DNA from: a bacterium UBA4637
GTDB taxonomy: Bacteria > Bacteroidota > Bacteroidia > Bacteroidales > Bacteroidaceae
Assembly (NCBI GenBank): GCA_002405875.1
Contig: DHMR01000105.1
Span: 1-17,945, forward strand
DNA length: 17,945 nt
Direction: 5' to 3'
Positions 7,362 through 16,078 of this stretch are shown piece after piece. The notes below the pieces were generated by a model. The model did not search any database. It saw nothing but the letters and a program-made list of their open reading frames with translations, and was not told the DNA's origin. Position 1 is the stretch's first letter. Each line of letters starts with the position of its first letter. Position numbers and translations under genes: made by a program.

Positions 7362-8590
7362 TGATGTCTTTTCTTGCCAAAATTGACTCCGACATAGATG
7401 TTGACGGAACCAAACGAGTTGTTGGTAGAAAACTGTTCTTTCTTGTAATTATAAGAATGGATAATGGTGCTGGCACCGACATACCATTTGGTGTTGTTCC
7501 ATACCACTCCAAAACGTCCGATACCATCGAAGTTGAAGTTCTTGAAACTGAAGTCCTTGAAATCAAAAGGACCATGTTCCGTATCAGAACTAGACTGATT
7601 GTAGGCGATGCCCAGAGACATGGAGGCATTGAAAAGCCAATTCCTGGCAAAGACCCAGTTGTAGGCATAGCCACAGGAAACGGAGATGTCCGAATACTTG
7701 ACCTTGGAGAACTCCAGGCTGCTATCGATGCGAGTCGTCCCATCTTCTTTCATGCCCAGACGTTCGTCCACGATTCCGCTCAGTTTATCCCAATCCACCT
7801 CCAAGGTATGGCGTGTATAGCCAATACCCAACAGCATGGAGCCAGCACTTCGCCGCTGGGTCGTGCTCTGGGAATAAGCCGCTGGATAAGAGAACTTTCG
7901 ATGATTGAAGATATAATAAAGATTGAACCCCTTGATGCTGGACTTGAAGCCATCGAATGGGACTTTTCGCATCGGAGAGGTATCGACACCATCCCCCAAA
8001 GTCATGCGTTGCACATGATAGTCGTTACCTGTCTGCCGCCAGAAAAGGTCAATGCCCAGCATACTGCTATAAAGGCTGAGATCGAACTCCTTCTTGTTGG
8101 TATGGTCGGAATGTCCTATGATATGCTTGAGGTCGATGGTATAGCCCAGGAACACCCATCGCCAACCCACATAAGGTCCCAACCGGAAGGTCGGGTCTGG
8201 TGCAAAGGAGATTCGCTGACCTTCCTTGTTAGACAATGTATACTCCTCATACGTATTCGTGTTTTGGAGCATCACCGTGTAGTTGTAATGTTGAGGCTCA
8301 ATATAAGTCGTGTCGATGTTGTCAAACTCCCGGAAAAAACGGGTGAAGAGATTTCCCACACGATGAAAGAATGTCTTGTTGTGGCGTACACGCTCCAAGC
8401 TGTCAGTCGTATTGGGCTTGAACATGGAGCGATTGAACAGCGTCCCTAGGGTGGTAGAGGTAGAGTCCATTGTCATTTGCTTGGAATCCACCAACTCTTG
8501 TCTAGAGACAACATCTCCTAGTTTTGGGACAACAGCCTGTGCCTCAAAACTATTCAAAATCGCCAACAATATAACAAATCTCTTTTTCAA
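7358..8590 (-). CDS. DUF4421 family outer-envelope protein, TTG start
   Basis: This 410-residue protein matches the Bacteroidetes DUF4421 family, with the motifs DNIDTTYIEPQHYNYTVMLQ, RLGPYVGWRWVFLGYTIDL and many alternating aromatic/polar segments ending in VGVNFGKKRHH. This pattern suggests an outer-membrane beta barrel, but its function is unknown. The start is TTG (plus 8588-8590 CAA). It gives a convincing signal peptide (KKRFVILLAILNSFEAQA, cleavage after AQA near residue 19), and no ATG lies closer than residue 40. The start lies 13 bases after the stop of the oxidoreductase gene, so the pair is probably co-transcribed. The 3' end carries the tandem duplication described separately. 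Confidence 0.8.
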   Translation of the reverse strand: MKKRFVILLAILNSFEAQAVVPKLGDVVSRQELVDSKQMTMDSTSTTLGTLFNRSMFKPNTTDSLERVRHNKTFFHRVGNLFTRFFREFDNIDTTYIEPQHYNYTVMLQNTNTYEEYTLSNKEGQRISFAPDPTFRLGPYVGWRWVFLGYTIDLKHIIGHSDHTNKKEFDLSLYSSMLGIDLFWRQTGNDYHVQRMTLGDGVDTSPMRKVPFDGFKSSIKGFNLYYIFNHRKFSYPAAYSQSTTQRRSAGSMLLGIGYTRHTLEVDWDKLSGIVDERLGMKEDGTTRIDSSLEFSKVKYSDISVSCGYAYNWVFARNWLFNASMSLGIAYNQSSSDTEHGPFDFKDFSFKNFNFDGIGRFGVVWNNTKWYVGASTIIHSYNYKKEQFSTNNSFGSVNIYVGVNFGKKRHH

Positions 8591-8603
8591 TGCTACTACA
8601 AAC

Positions 8604-9587
8604 TTAATTCTTCCATAGGATGCGGTCTAGCACCCAGTTGGTAGGTGTCGCGGAGATGGCTGTACAGGTACATTTGCTGATGCCCTGCAGGTCTTCGATG
8701 ACATTCTTGATAATAGGCAGCTGCACGTAAGGCGGATTTGGCACCGTGATGCTCTTCTCCCCCTCCTCGTTGACCAACAGGATTGGATCGTAGTTGAACA
8801 CCGAGAAAGACAAACTTCCCTTGTCGCCTATCACTTCGATGCGATCCTCCTTGGCGCTCTCATGTCCCACGAAGCACCAACTGCCACTGCCCGGGATGCC
8901 GCTCTCAAAGAAGAAGCAAGCAGAAATGGTATCCTCCGCCTTATAGAGATGAGCACGATTGGCAGGATAACCATGCGCACGGGTGATAACGCCGAACAAG
9001 TCCTGCAACAAATCAATCTGATGAGGAGCCAGGTCGTAGAAATATCCACCACCCGAGATGTCTGGTTGCAGCCTCCAAGGCATTTCCTTGCCACTGTTGT
9101 AATCCAAATCGCGTGGGGGAACCGAGAAACGAATCTGAACATTGACGACCTCACCAATCCCACCTTCCCGGATAATCTCCTTCACTTTCTGGAAATAAGG
9201 AAGGTAACGACGATAGTAAGCTACAAAACAAGGAACTCCCGTCTGCTCGCTGACACGATTGATACGGATGCAGTCATTGTAGCTGGCCGCCAAAGGCTTC
9301 TCCACATAGACAGGTTTGTCCGCCTTCATGGCCATGATGGCAAAGGTGGCATGAGAAGACGGTGGGGTCGCAATATAAACCGCATTCACGTCAGGGTCGT
9401 CAATCAACTCCTGTGCATCGGTATACCATTTACGTATATGATGACGCTCAGCATAACCACGAGCCTTGTTCTCACTACGACTCATCACTGCCACCACTTG
9501 CGAACCTTCCACTTCGTTGAAGGCGGGGCCAGACTTTTTCTCAGTCACCTCACCGCAACCGATAAATCCCCATTTGATTTTTTTCAT
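8604..9587 (-). CDS. Gfo/Idh/MocA-family NAD(P)-dependent oxidoreductase
   Basis: This 327-residue cytoplasmic oxidoreductase is probably sugar- or inositol-directed. The N-terminal Rossmann fold shows WGFIGCGEVTE (the GxGxxx nucleotide loop, about 7-14) and AVYIATPPSSHATFA. The family catalytic motif is YVEKPLA (about 93-99). The C-terminal substrate domain has GGGYFYDLAPHQIDLL with the conserved DxxxHxxD-like residues. The family covers glucose-fructose oxidoreductase, inositol dehydrogenase and many others, so the substrate cannot be named. The start codon is preceded by one of the few clear Shine-Dalgarno sequences in the window. The gene lies between engB (53 bases upstream) and the DUF4421 gene (13 bases downstream). 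Confidence 0.9.
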   Translation of the reverse strand: MKKIKWGFIGCGEVTEKKSGPAFNEVEGSQVVAVMSRSENKARGYAERHHIRKWYTDAQELIDDPDVNAVYIATPPSSHATFAIMAMKADKPVYVEKPLAASYNDCIRINRVSEQTGVPCFVAYYRRYLPYFQKVKEIIREGGIGEVVNVQIRFSVPPRDLDYNSGKEMPWRLQPDISGGGYFYDLAPHQIDLLQDLFGVITRAHGYPANRAHLYKAEDTISACFFFESGIPGSGSWCFVGHESAKEDRIEVIGDKGSLSFSVFNYDPILLVNEEGEKSITVPNPPYVQLPIIKNVIEDLQGISKCTCTAISATPTNWVLDRILWKN

Positions 9588-9594
9588 GCAATGA

Positions 9595-9601
9595 TCTCCT
9601 T
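9595..9601 (-). promoter_or_regulatory. Strong Shine-Dalgarno site for the oxidoreductase gene
   Basis: AAGGAGA on the minus strand lies 7 bases before the ATG at 9587. It stands out because most starts in this window have only A-rich leaders, and it confirms the chosen start. Confidence 0.7.
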
Positions 9602-9609
9602 TATAATAT

Positions 9610-9665
9610 TTATTCCAAGGACACTTATTGATTTGGCATTTTATTCCAAGGACTTATTGATTTGG
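9610..9665 (-). repeat. Duplicated 3' end of engB (25/27-base copies)
   Basis: Bases 9641-9665 encode the last codons and the stop of engB (Gln-Ile-Asn-Lys-Ser-Leu-Glu-stop). Bases 9610-9636 repeat them right after the gene with one two-base insertion (AC at 9621-9624). Four bases separate the copies. Confidence 0.9.
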
Positions 9666-10240
9666 TCGATATAATCCAACACCTCGTCACGTCCCGTTTT
9701 TTTCTCGCTACTTGTAATAAAATAAGGTGGGAGTTCTTCCCATCTGTCTTCCAGGGCATGCATCCACTTCTCCGCATTCATGCGAGCCTTGACAGGTCCC
9801 AACTTGTCCGCCTTGGTGAAAACAATACAGAACGGAATGTTGCTCTCTCCCAGCCAATCGACAAACTCACGGTCAATCTTCTGCTGATCATGGCGTACAT
9901 CTATCAGCACAAACACATTCGCCAACTGTGGGCGTTGCAGGATATAGCTGGAGATCATCTGCTCCAATTGTTTCTGCACGGTCTTGGAGCGCTTGGCAAA
10001 TCCATAACCTGGCAGGTCGACCAAATACCACTCATTATTGATGATAAAATGATTGATCAACAGGGTCTTGCCCGGAGTGGCAGAAGTCTTCGCCAACCCC
10101 TTGTGGTTGCAAAGCATATTGATGAGACTCGACTTGCCAACGTTGCTTCGACCGATGAAGGCATACTCAGGTTTATTATCCTTAGGACACATGCTCACTC
10201 GTGGAGCAGATATGGTAAATTCTGATTTCTTGATTTCCAT
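9641..10240 (-). CDS. engB: Ribosome biogenesis GTPase EngB (YihA/YsxC)
   Basis: This 199-residue GTPase is needed for assembly of the 50S ribosomal subunit. All GTPase motifs are present: G1 GRSNVGKSS (30-38), G2 SATPGKT (53-59), G3 DLPGYG (75-80), G4 TKAD (142-145) and G5 TSS (near 176). The size and the YGF motif after G3 are typical of EngB rather than Era or Der. It lies 65 bases after the ABC-F gene and upstream of the oxidoreductase gene in the same direction; no promoter was seen in the gap. Its last 25 bases, including the stop codon, are duplicated downstream. Confidence 0.96.
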   Translation of the reverse strand: MEIKKSEFTISAPRVSMCPKDNKPEYAFIGRSNVGKSSLINMLCNHKGLAKTSATPGKTLLINHFIINNEWYLVDLPGYGFAKRSKTVQKQLEQMISSYILQRPQLANVFVLIDVRHDQQKIDREFVDWLGESNIPFCIVFTKADKLGPVKARMNAEKWMHALEDRWEELPPYFITSSEKKTGRDEVLDYIDQINKSLE

Positions 10241-10263
10241 CTTGATTTGATTTTATACATTTA

Positions 10264-10303
10264 TGATTAATGGGCAATACCGCCGTGATTAATGGGCGAT
10301 ACC
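10264..10303 (-). repeat. Tandem 22-base repeat just after the ABC-F stop codon
   Basis: TGATTAATGGGCAATACC (10264-10281) and TGATTAATGGGCGATACC (10286-10303) match at 17 of 18 bases with a 22-base period. The repeat begins 2 bases after the ABC-F stop. On the coding strand each unit contains GCCCATTAA, so each adds another stop triplet. Confidence 0.88.
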
Positions 10304-10305
10304 AC

Positions 10306-12168
10306 TTAACCCTCAATTTCCGCTAGCTCCAGCCATCGCATCTCCTTCTCATCCAGCTCGTCCTTGATTTCTGGCAATCGCTTGCTTTTCTCGGTAAGTT
10401 CATCCACGGAAAGCGTTCCGCTACACAGTTCATCCTCCAGTTTCTTTTGTTCTGCGGTCAACGCATCGATTTCTTGGGTAAGCTGTTCGTACTCGCGTTT
10501 TTCCTTGAACGACATCTTGCGCTTATTCTGATGATTGGCATCGCGCTTGGCAGTTCCAGCTCCTTCGTCCGTGGGCCCAACGGAATGGGTCGTAGTCCCA
10601 TTGGAAGCCTTGCCTTTCCCGGAATTTCCTGCGGAGGCTGCCCCACCAAGGGAATCCTTGGCTTGGAGTTTGCTCCATTCACGATACTGAGTATAGTTAC
10701 CCGGGAAGTCTTGAATTTCGCCTTCTCCCTTGAAGACCAGCAGATGATCGACCACTTTATCCATGAAATAACGATCGTGGCTGACCACGATGACACATCC
10801 GGGGAAATCCTGGAGATATTCTTCCAACACCTGAAGCGTCTGGATATCGAGGTCGTTGGTAGGCTCGTCGAGCACCAAGAAGTTTGGGTTGCGCATCAGT
10901 ACGGTGCAGAGATACAACTTGCGTTTCTCGCCACCACTCAACTTATACACGTAATTGTGCTGTTCCTCTGGCGTGAATAGGAAGAACTGCAAGAACTGGG
11001 ATGCCGTCATGTGCCTTCCACCACCCAAATCGATGTAGTCGGCAATGTCAGTAATGACATCTATCACTTTCTGGTCTTCCTTGAACTTCAGCCCCTCTTG
11101 TGAGAAATAGCCGAAGCGAACGGTCTCGCCTATGTCAAACTTACCCGAGTCGGGAGCGACCTCCCCCAAAAGCATCTTGATGAAAGTAGACTTGCCCGTT
11201 CCATTGTTGCCCACGATGCCCATTTTCTCAAAACGGGCAAAGTTGTAATAGAAATGGTTGAGGATAATCTTCTTTTTTCCCCGGTCATCGAAAGCCTTGC
11301 TCACATACTGGCATTCGAAGATTTTGCTGCCTATATAGACGGTCGAAGCTTTCAAGCGAACCTGCCGATCCTCGATGCGCTGCTTGGCCACCTTTTCCAA
11401 CTCATAGAAAGCCTCCTCACGATAACGAGCCTTATGACCACGAGCTTGGGGTTGTCGGCGCATCCAGTCCAGCTCACGCCGGTAAAGATTCTTGGAATGC
11501 TGAATCTCGGCACGGAGATTATCCATGCGCTCTTGACGTTTTTCCAGATAATACGCATAATTGCCACGATAGGTATAAATCGTTTGGTCATCGAGTTCGA
11601 GGATGACATTGCAAACTTTATCCAAGAAGAAACGGTCGTGGGTCACCATAAAGATAGTCTTGTTGCCACGGTTCAAATAACCTTCCAACCATTCTATCAT
11701 CTCCAGGTCGAGATGGTTGGTCGGCTCATCGAGCATCAAGAAGTCGGGTTCGTCAATCAGCACGTTGGCCAAGGCCACACGTTTCTGCTGACCGCCACTG
11801 AGTTGTCCCATCGGTTGTTCCAAGTTGGTGATGTGCAACTGGGTCAGGATTTGCTTCGCCTTCAGCACCTTTTCCGGGGCGCCCTCATGGTTGAAGCAAG
11901 CATCCAGCACGGATTCATCGGGGTCAAACTTAGGGGATTGTTCCAAGTATCCCACCTTCAGGTCGCGCCGATAGATGATATCTCCGCACTCATGACCTTC
12001 TTTGCCCATGAGCACAGACATCAATGTAGACTTGCCCGTGCCATTTCTTGCCACGAGTCCCACTTTCTGACCTTCTGCTATCGAGAAGGATATACGATCG
12101 AAAAGAACCTGTGCTCCAAAGCGTTTCGTGAGGTTCTGAACGTCTAAATAGGGTATTTGATTAGCCAT
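10306..12168 (-). CDS. ABC-F family ATPase, Uup-like, with C-terminal coiled coil
   Basis: This soluble 620-residue protein has two ABC domains and no membrane segments. Domain 1 has Walker A NGTGKST (42-48), signature LSGGQQKR (123-130) and Walker [12 protein letters not shown] (144-154). Domain 2 has GNNGTGKST (320-328), LSGGEKRK (410-417) and [11 protein letters not shown] (431-441). The linker (about 205-275), rich in Arg and Lys, is the tRNA-contacting segment of ABC-F proteins. A low-complexity Gly/Ala/Ser stretch (about 515-550) leads to a Lys/Glu-rich coiled coil (about 555-620), as in Uup. ABC-F factors act on ribosomes at the tRNA exit or P-site; Uup also affects DNA replication and transposon excision. 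It starts the minus-strand cluster and is divergent from rho. A possible -7 box lies only 16 bases before its ATG. Confidence 0.93.
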   Translation of the reverse strand: MANQIPYLDVQNLTKRFGAQVLFDRISFSIAEGQKVGLVARNGTGKSTLMSVLMGKEGHECGDIIYRRDLKVGYLEQSPKFDPDESVLDACFNHEGAPEKVLKAKQILTQLHITNLEQPMGQLSGGQQKRVALANVLIDEPDFLMLDEPTNHLDLEMIEWLEGYLNRGNKTIFMVTHDRFFLDKVCNVILELDDQTIYTYRGNYAYYLEKRQERMDNLRAEIQHSKNLYRRELDWMRRQPQARGHKARYREEAFYELEKVAKQRIEDRQVRLKASTVYIGSKIFECQYVSKAFDDRGKKKIILNHFYYNFARFEKMGIVGNNGTGKSTFIKMLLGEVAPDSGKFDIGETVRFGYFSQEGLKFKEDQKVIDVITDIADYIDLGGGRHMTASQFLQFFLFTPEEQHNYVYKLSGGEKRKLYLCTVLMRNPNFLVLDEPTNDLDIQTLQVLEEYLQDFPGCVIVVSHDRYFMDKVVDHLLVFKGEGEIQDFPGNYTQYREWSKLQAKDSLGGAASAGNSGKGKASNGTTTHSVGPTDEGAGTAKRDANHQNKRKMSFKEKREYEQLTQEIDALTAEQKKLEDELCSGTLSVDELTEKSKRLPEIKDELDEKEMRWLELAEIEG

Positions 12169-12184
12169 TTTCTATTTTTTTGTG

Positions 12185-12192
12185 CAAAGATA
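12185..12192 (-). promoter_or_regulatory. Candidate -7 box for the ABC-F gene
   Basis: On the minus strand TATCTTTG matches TAnnTTTG exactly. The expected TTTG -33 box is not seen; an A/T-rich TTTT lies 17 bases upstream. If used, transcription would begin near 12179 and leave a leader of only about 10 bases. Confidence 0.5.
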
Positions 12193-12201
12193 GCAAAAAA
12201 A

Positions 12202-12233
12202 TTTGGCAGAAAAGAATTTTTTAATTATCTTTG
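12202..12233 (+). promoter_or_regulatory. Bacteroidetes-type promoter of rho
   Basis: TTTG at 12202-12205 is followed after 20 bases by TATCTTTG at 12226-12233, an exact match to TTTG / TAnnTTTG. Transcription would start near 12239-12240, giving a leader of about 82 bases before the rho ATG. Confidence 0.8.
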
Positions 12234-12255
12234 CACTCGAATTTTAATACAATCC

Positions 12256-12276
12256 GTGTTTCTCTTCTTGAAACAC
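12256..12276 (+). other. Hairpin in the rho leader
   Basis: GTGTTTC (12256-12262) pairs perfectly with GAAACAC (12270-12276) around a 7-base pyrimidine loop. It lies near the 5' end of the predicted rho transcript, 45 bases before the start codon. There is no U-tract, so it is not an ordinary terminator. Confidence 0.55.
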
Positions 12277-12321
12277 CTTATATTTCAACCAAGATTCATA
12301 TACAATATAATATATAAAATA

Positions 12322-14493
12322 ATGTATAGCAAAGAGGAATTAACTTCTAGGAATGTCGCAGAATTGAAGGACATTGCTAAGCAAATCGGTGCTAAAATCA
12401 AGTCGAATGACAATAAGGAAACTATTGTCTATGCGATTCTTGACACCCAGGCAGAACAACCAGCTCAACCCGTCAAAAGAAAACGTGTACGTATTTCCAA
12501 GAAAGAAGACAGAGTTTATTCTGTCAAAGGGAAAGAGGGTGAGAACTATGACGTTATGAAGAAACAGGTCAAGGGTCCAGTCAAGACATCCGAAGCACCC
12601 CTATTCAAAGAATTGCCACCACTGGAAAACCAACCAGAAGATGCAGCCGAGGAAGTTCAGCAAACTGAGGCATCTGTATCCGACTCTACCAACGAGGCGA
12701 AAGCCACAGCCGAAAGTACCGTAGAGGCAAGCAATGCGAAAGCTGAAACCTCAGAGGAGCAGGCTCCACAGACAGAAGCCCCAAACTCAGAAGAACCAGA
12801 AGTCAATCCATTGGCAGCCTTCCCTAAGCATCGGGGCAGAAAGAGCAAGGCTGAGTTGGAGGCCATCGCTGCAGCCAAGGCGGCCGCACTCCAGAAACAA
12901 CATGAGGCAAAGATGGCTGCCCAAGCCCAGGCAGAAGCTACCAACGCACAGCAGGAGGATACGGCAGAAGGAGCCACTCCAAACGAGCAGAATCAGTCTG
13001 CCTCAATGACTACTCCAGAGGGAAACACGGAAGGCTTCATCCCAGAGGAGCAATTTGGAAATCCATCCACCAACTCGGGGGACAGCCAGCAGATTATCGC
13101 TCAATTGCAAGCAAAGATGAATGCACAAAATGAGGAGAACGCCCCTGCACGAACGACATCTAAGAAAAAATCCTTTTCCCCAAACCCAACTGGTGTCTGG
13201 GAAGGCGACCCTGGAGACGGAACCGACTTTATTCCAGTGGTAGACTTACCTATCGAAGACCATGCGGCTATGCCGACTTACGACATTTTCGACCGTCCGA
13301 TGAACCCGATCAATGTCCAGGCTCCAGCTCCATCATCCATACGAACGACTTCGAACGAGCCAGAATATGACTTTAGCAATATCATCTCAGCCAATGGCGT
13401 GCTAGAGGTCATGCCTGACGGATATGGTTTCTTACGTAGCAGCGACTACAACTATCTGTCTTCACCTGACGATGTGTATGTCTCCATCAATTTCGTCAAG
13501 CGATATGGTCTCAAGACGGGTGACGTCATCCAGTGCAGTGTACGACCTCCTCATGATGGCGAGAAGTACTTCCCCTTGACCAGCATCGAAAAGATCAATG
13601 GTCGTGATCCCGCAGAAGTACGCGACCGTGTGCCTTTCGAGCACCTCACCCCACTCTTCCCTAACGAGAAGTTTGAGCTATGCGGCGACCGTGCCACTAC
13701 CAACCTAAGCACTCGCATCGTAGACTTGTTCTCTCCTATCGGCAAAGGCCAGCGTGCCCTCATCGTGGCTCAGCCTAAGACCGGTAAGACCATCCTCATG
13801 AAGGATATCGCCAACGCGATTGCAGCCAACCACCCTGAGGCATATCTGATGATGCTCTTGATCGACGAACGTCCTGAGGAGGTTACCGACATGGCACGCA
13901 CGGTCAATGCAGAGGTAATTGCCTCGACATTCGATGAACCTGCCGAACGCCACGTCAAGATAGCCGGCATCGTCTTGGAGAAAGCCAAGAGAATGGTGGA
14001 ATGCGGTCATGATGTCGTCATATTCCTTGACTCCATCACGCGTTTGGCTCGTGCTTACAACACGGTTGCTCCTGCCTCCGGCAAGGTGCTTACTGGTGGT
14101 GTGGACGCCAATGCCTTGCAGAAGCCTAAGCGCTTCTTCGGTGCAGCTCGTAACATCGAGGGAGGTGGCTCATTGACCATCATCGCAACAGCCTTGATCG
14201 ACACAGGCAGCAAGATGGACGAGGTCATCTTCGAGGAATTCAAGGGTACGGGTAACATGGAGTTGCAACTCGACCGTGCGCTCAGCAACAAGCGTATCTT
14301 CCCTGCCGTCAACTTGGTATCTTCTTCTACTCGTCGCGACGACTTGCTGCAAGACAAGACCACTTTGGATCGCATGTGGATTTTACGCAAGTATATCTCC
14401 GACATGAATCCTATCGAAGCAATGAACACCATCCACAACAACATGCTGCATACACGCAACAACACAGAATTCTTGCTGTCAATGAATTCCTAA
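12322..14493 (+). CDS. rho: Transcription termination factor Rho with long disordered insertion
   Basis: This 723-residue Rho helicase ends transcripts in an ATP- and RNA-dependent way. Residues 1-45 are the N-terminal helical Rho_N domain. About residues 50-350 form a low-complexity insertion rich in Ala, Glu, Gln, Thr and Ser. The RNA-binding OB fold ([13 protein letters not shown], from about 359) and the ATPase follow, with Walker A PKTGKT (485-490), Walker B DVVIFLD (564-570) and the late SSSTRRDD arginine motif. E. coli Rho has 419 residues, so about 300 are extra. Published work on Bacteroides thetaiotaomicron Rho showed that such an insertion drives phase separation and gut fitness; the same here is inference. 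ATG 12322 was chosen because it begins the Rho_N domain, lies downstream of a strong promoter, and the earlier frame (from 12157) covers the promoter. Confidence 0.95.
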   Translation: MYSKEELTSRNVAELKDIAKQIGAKIKSNDNKETIVYAILDTQAEQPAQPVKRKRVRISKKEDRVYSVKGKEGENYDVMKKQVKGPVKTSEAPLFKELPPLENQPEDAAEEVQQTEASVSDSTNEAKATAESTVEASNAKAETSEEQAPQTEAPNSEEPEVNPLAAFPKHRGRKSKAELEAIAAAKAAALQKQHEAKMAAQAQAEATNAQQEDTAEGATPNEQNQSASMTTPEGNTEGFIPEEQFGNPSTNSGDSQQIIAQLQAKMNAQNEENAPARTTSKKKSFSPNPTGVWEGDPGDGTDFIPVVDLPIEDHAAMPTYDIFDRPMNPINVQAPAPSSIRTTSNEPEYDFSNIISANGVLEVMPDGYGFLRSSDYNYLSSPDDVYVSINFVKRYGLKTGDVIQCSVRPPHDGEKYFPLTSIEKINGRDPAEVRDRVPFEHLTPLFPNEKFELCGDRATTNLSTRIVDLFSPIGKGQRALIVAQPKTGKTILMKDIANAIAANHPEAYLMMLLIDERPEEVTDMARTVNAEVIASTFDEPAERHVKIAGIVLEKAKRMVECGHDVVIFLDSITRLARAYNTVAPASGKVLTGGVDANALQKPKRFFGAARNIEGGGSLTIIATALIDTGSKMDEVIFEEFKGTGNMELQLDRALSNKRIFPAVNLVSSSTRRDDLLQDKTTLDRMWILRKYISDMNPIEAMNTIHNNMLHTRNNTEFLLSMNS

Positions 14494-14510
14494 ACATAAA
14501 AATAACAAAC

Positions 14511-14558
14511 GAAAGAAAGCCGTTAACAACCCTGGTGGGAAGTTAACGGCTTTCTTCA
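14511..14558. terminator. Bidirectional terminator between rho and uxaC
   Basis: AAGAAAGCCGTTAAC (14513-14527) pairs with 14542-14556, a 15-base stem, with CCC/GGG possible inside the loop. It lies between the convergent rho and uxaC genes. The flanking U-tracts are short, so termination may be imperfect or Rho-assisted. Confidence 0.75.
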
Positions 14559-14582
14559 TTTGTATAGGGTTTATTCCAAGGC

Positions 14583-15986
14583 TTAGTAGAACTTGAAATA
14601 ATTGCGTGCATTGTTGTATGAGATGTCCTCTACCATGCGTGAGAGACTCTCCATGTCGTTAGGAAGCAAGCCCTTCTCCACATCGTTGCCGAGGAGGTTG
14701 CAGAGCAAACGACGGAAGTACTCATGACGTGGGTAGCTGAGGAACGAACGAGAGTCGGTCAACATACCTACGAAACGGCTCAAGAGGCCGAGTACAGAGA
14801 GAGCATTCATCTGCTTGGTCATACCATCCAACTGATCATTGAACCACCAGCCAGAACCGAACTGGATCTTACCAGGGCAAGAACCATCCTGGAAGTTGCC
14901 AAGCATCGTGGCGATAACCTCGTTGGCACATGGGTTCAAGCAGTAGAGGATGGTACGTGTCAACTTACCCTCAACGTTGAGCTCATTCAAGAAGCTACTC
15001 ATGGCTCTAGCTGTATTAAACTCACCTATAGAGTCGAAGCCTGTATCAGGGCCAAGCTTGTTGTACATCAATGTGTTATTGTCACGGATAGCGCCGTAGT
15101 GATACTGCTGTGTCCAGTCGGCAGCATGATCCATCTCAGCACAAACCTTCAAGAAGGCATGCTTGTACTGGCGAACCTCCAGTGTAGACAATTGCTGGCC
15201 ACGCATAGCCTTGGCGAAGATTGTCTCGATCTGAGAATCTGTATATGGATCGTCGTAGAACTCCTCGATACCGTGATCGCTCAACTTGCAACCATTCTCA
15301 GAGAAGAAGTCGTGGCGCTTCTGGAGAGCATCCACCATATCCTTGAAAGTGGTGAGAGTTACACCTGCTACCTCGCCCAACTTGTTCATGTATTCTGCAA
15401 AATCAGGCTTTTCAATATTCATTGCCTTGTCAGGACGCCAAGCTGGAATCATCTTGATTTCAAATCCACTCTCACGAGTCTGCTTGTGATAACGAAGGTC
15501 ATCGATTGGGTCGTCTGTTGTACAAACGCACTCCACATGATAACGGCGCATCAAGCCACGAGCGCTATACTCAGGCAATTGCAACTTCTCGTTACATTCG
15601 TCATAAATCTCACGAGCTGTCTTAGGACTGAGTTGCTTGGTGATGCCAAAAGCAGTCTTAAGCTCCAAGTGTGTCCAATGATAGAGAGGGTTGCGGAAAG
15701 TATATGGAACGGTCTCTGCCCACTTCTCGAACTTCTCCCAATCGGTGGTGTCCGTACCTGTGCAATAGCGTTCATCTACGCCGTTGGTACGCATCGCACG
15801 CCACTTGTAGTGGTCACCACCGAGCCAAAGCTCTGTAATGCTCTTAAACTTGTGATCGTTAGCTACCATCTCAGGAATGAGGTGACAGTGATAGTCGATG
15901 ATAGGCATCTTAGCCGCATGATTGTGGAAAAGATCTTGCGCAGTCTGTGTCTCAAGCAAGAAATTTTCATCCATAAATTGTTTCAT
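14583..15986 (-). CDS. uxaC: Glucuronate/galacturonate isomerase (uronate isomerase)
   Basis: This 467-residue uronate isomerase converts D-glucuronate to D-fructuronate and D-galacturonate to D-tagaturonate, an early step in using pectin and host glycan sugars. It belongs to the amidohydrolase superfamily. The metal-binding HxH is in DYHCHL (H33, H35), and further family motifs are WALRG-like WRAMRTNGVDE (near 75-85) and HYGAIRDNN. The length is close to E. coli UxaC (470). I chose ATG 15986, which begins MKQFMDENFLL, the usual N-terminus of Bacteroidetes UxaC, rather than the upstream 16049 start, which overlaps the promoter. No uxuA, uxuB or kdg genes are beside it here, so it is transcribed alone. 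Confidence 0.95.
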   Translation of the reverse strand: MKQFMDENFLLETQTAQDLFHNHAAKMPIIDYHCHLIPEMVANDHKFKSITELWLGGDHYKWRAMRTNGVDERYCTGTDTTDWEKFEKWAETVPYTFRNPLYHWTHLELKTAFGITKQLSPKTAREIYDECNEKLQLPEYSARGLMRRYHVECVCTTDDPIDDLRYHKQTRESGFEIKMIPAWRPDKAMNIEKPDFAEYMNKLGEVAGVTLTTFKDMVDALQKRHDFFSENGCKLSDHGIEEFYDDPYTDSQIETIFAKAMRGQQLSTLEVRQYKHAFLKVCAEMDHAADWTQQYHYGAIRDNNTLMYNKLGPDTGFDSIGEFNTARAMSSFLNELNVEGKLTRTILYCLNPCANEVIATMLGNFQDGSCPGKIQFGSGWWFNDQLDGMTKQMNALSVLGLLSRFVGMLTDSRSFLSYPRHEYFRRLLCNLLGNDVEKGLLPNDMESLSRMVEDISYNNARNYFKFY

Positions 15987-16046
15987 AATCGTATAGTAGT
16001 TTTTAAATGTTTTGCATTTCAGGAAATAAATTCCATCATATCGTTG

Positions 16047-16078
16047 CAAATTTACTCGTTTTTTTTGATTCCACCAAA
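16047..16078 (-). promoter_or_regulatory. Bacteroidetes-type promoter of uxaC
   Basis: On the minus strand, TTTG (plus CAAA 16075-16078) is followed after 20 bases by TAAATTTG (plus 16047-16054), an exact consensus match. Transcription would start near 16041, giving a leader of about 55 bases. The 20-base spacer contains a run of A on the coding strand. Confidence 0.78.

Noticed and set aside
7361..8449. 362-residue open frame on the plus strand opposite the DUF4421 gene
   Set aside because: No signal peptide or known motif; the minus strand has a signal peptide and the DUF4421 motifs. Other long antisense frames (6474-7271, 8862-9674, 11254-12147) were rejected for the same reason.
12157..12321. 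55-residue N-terminal extension of Rho
   Set aside because: The extension runs through the promoter and its -7 box, so it cannot be in the mRNA; Rho_N begins at ATG 12322.
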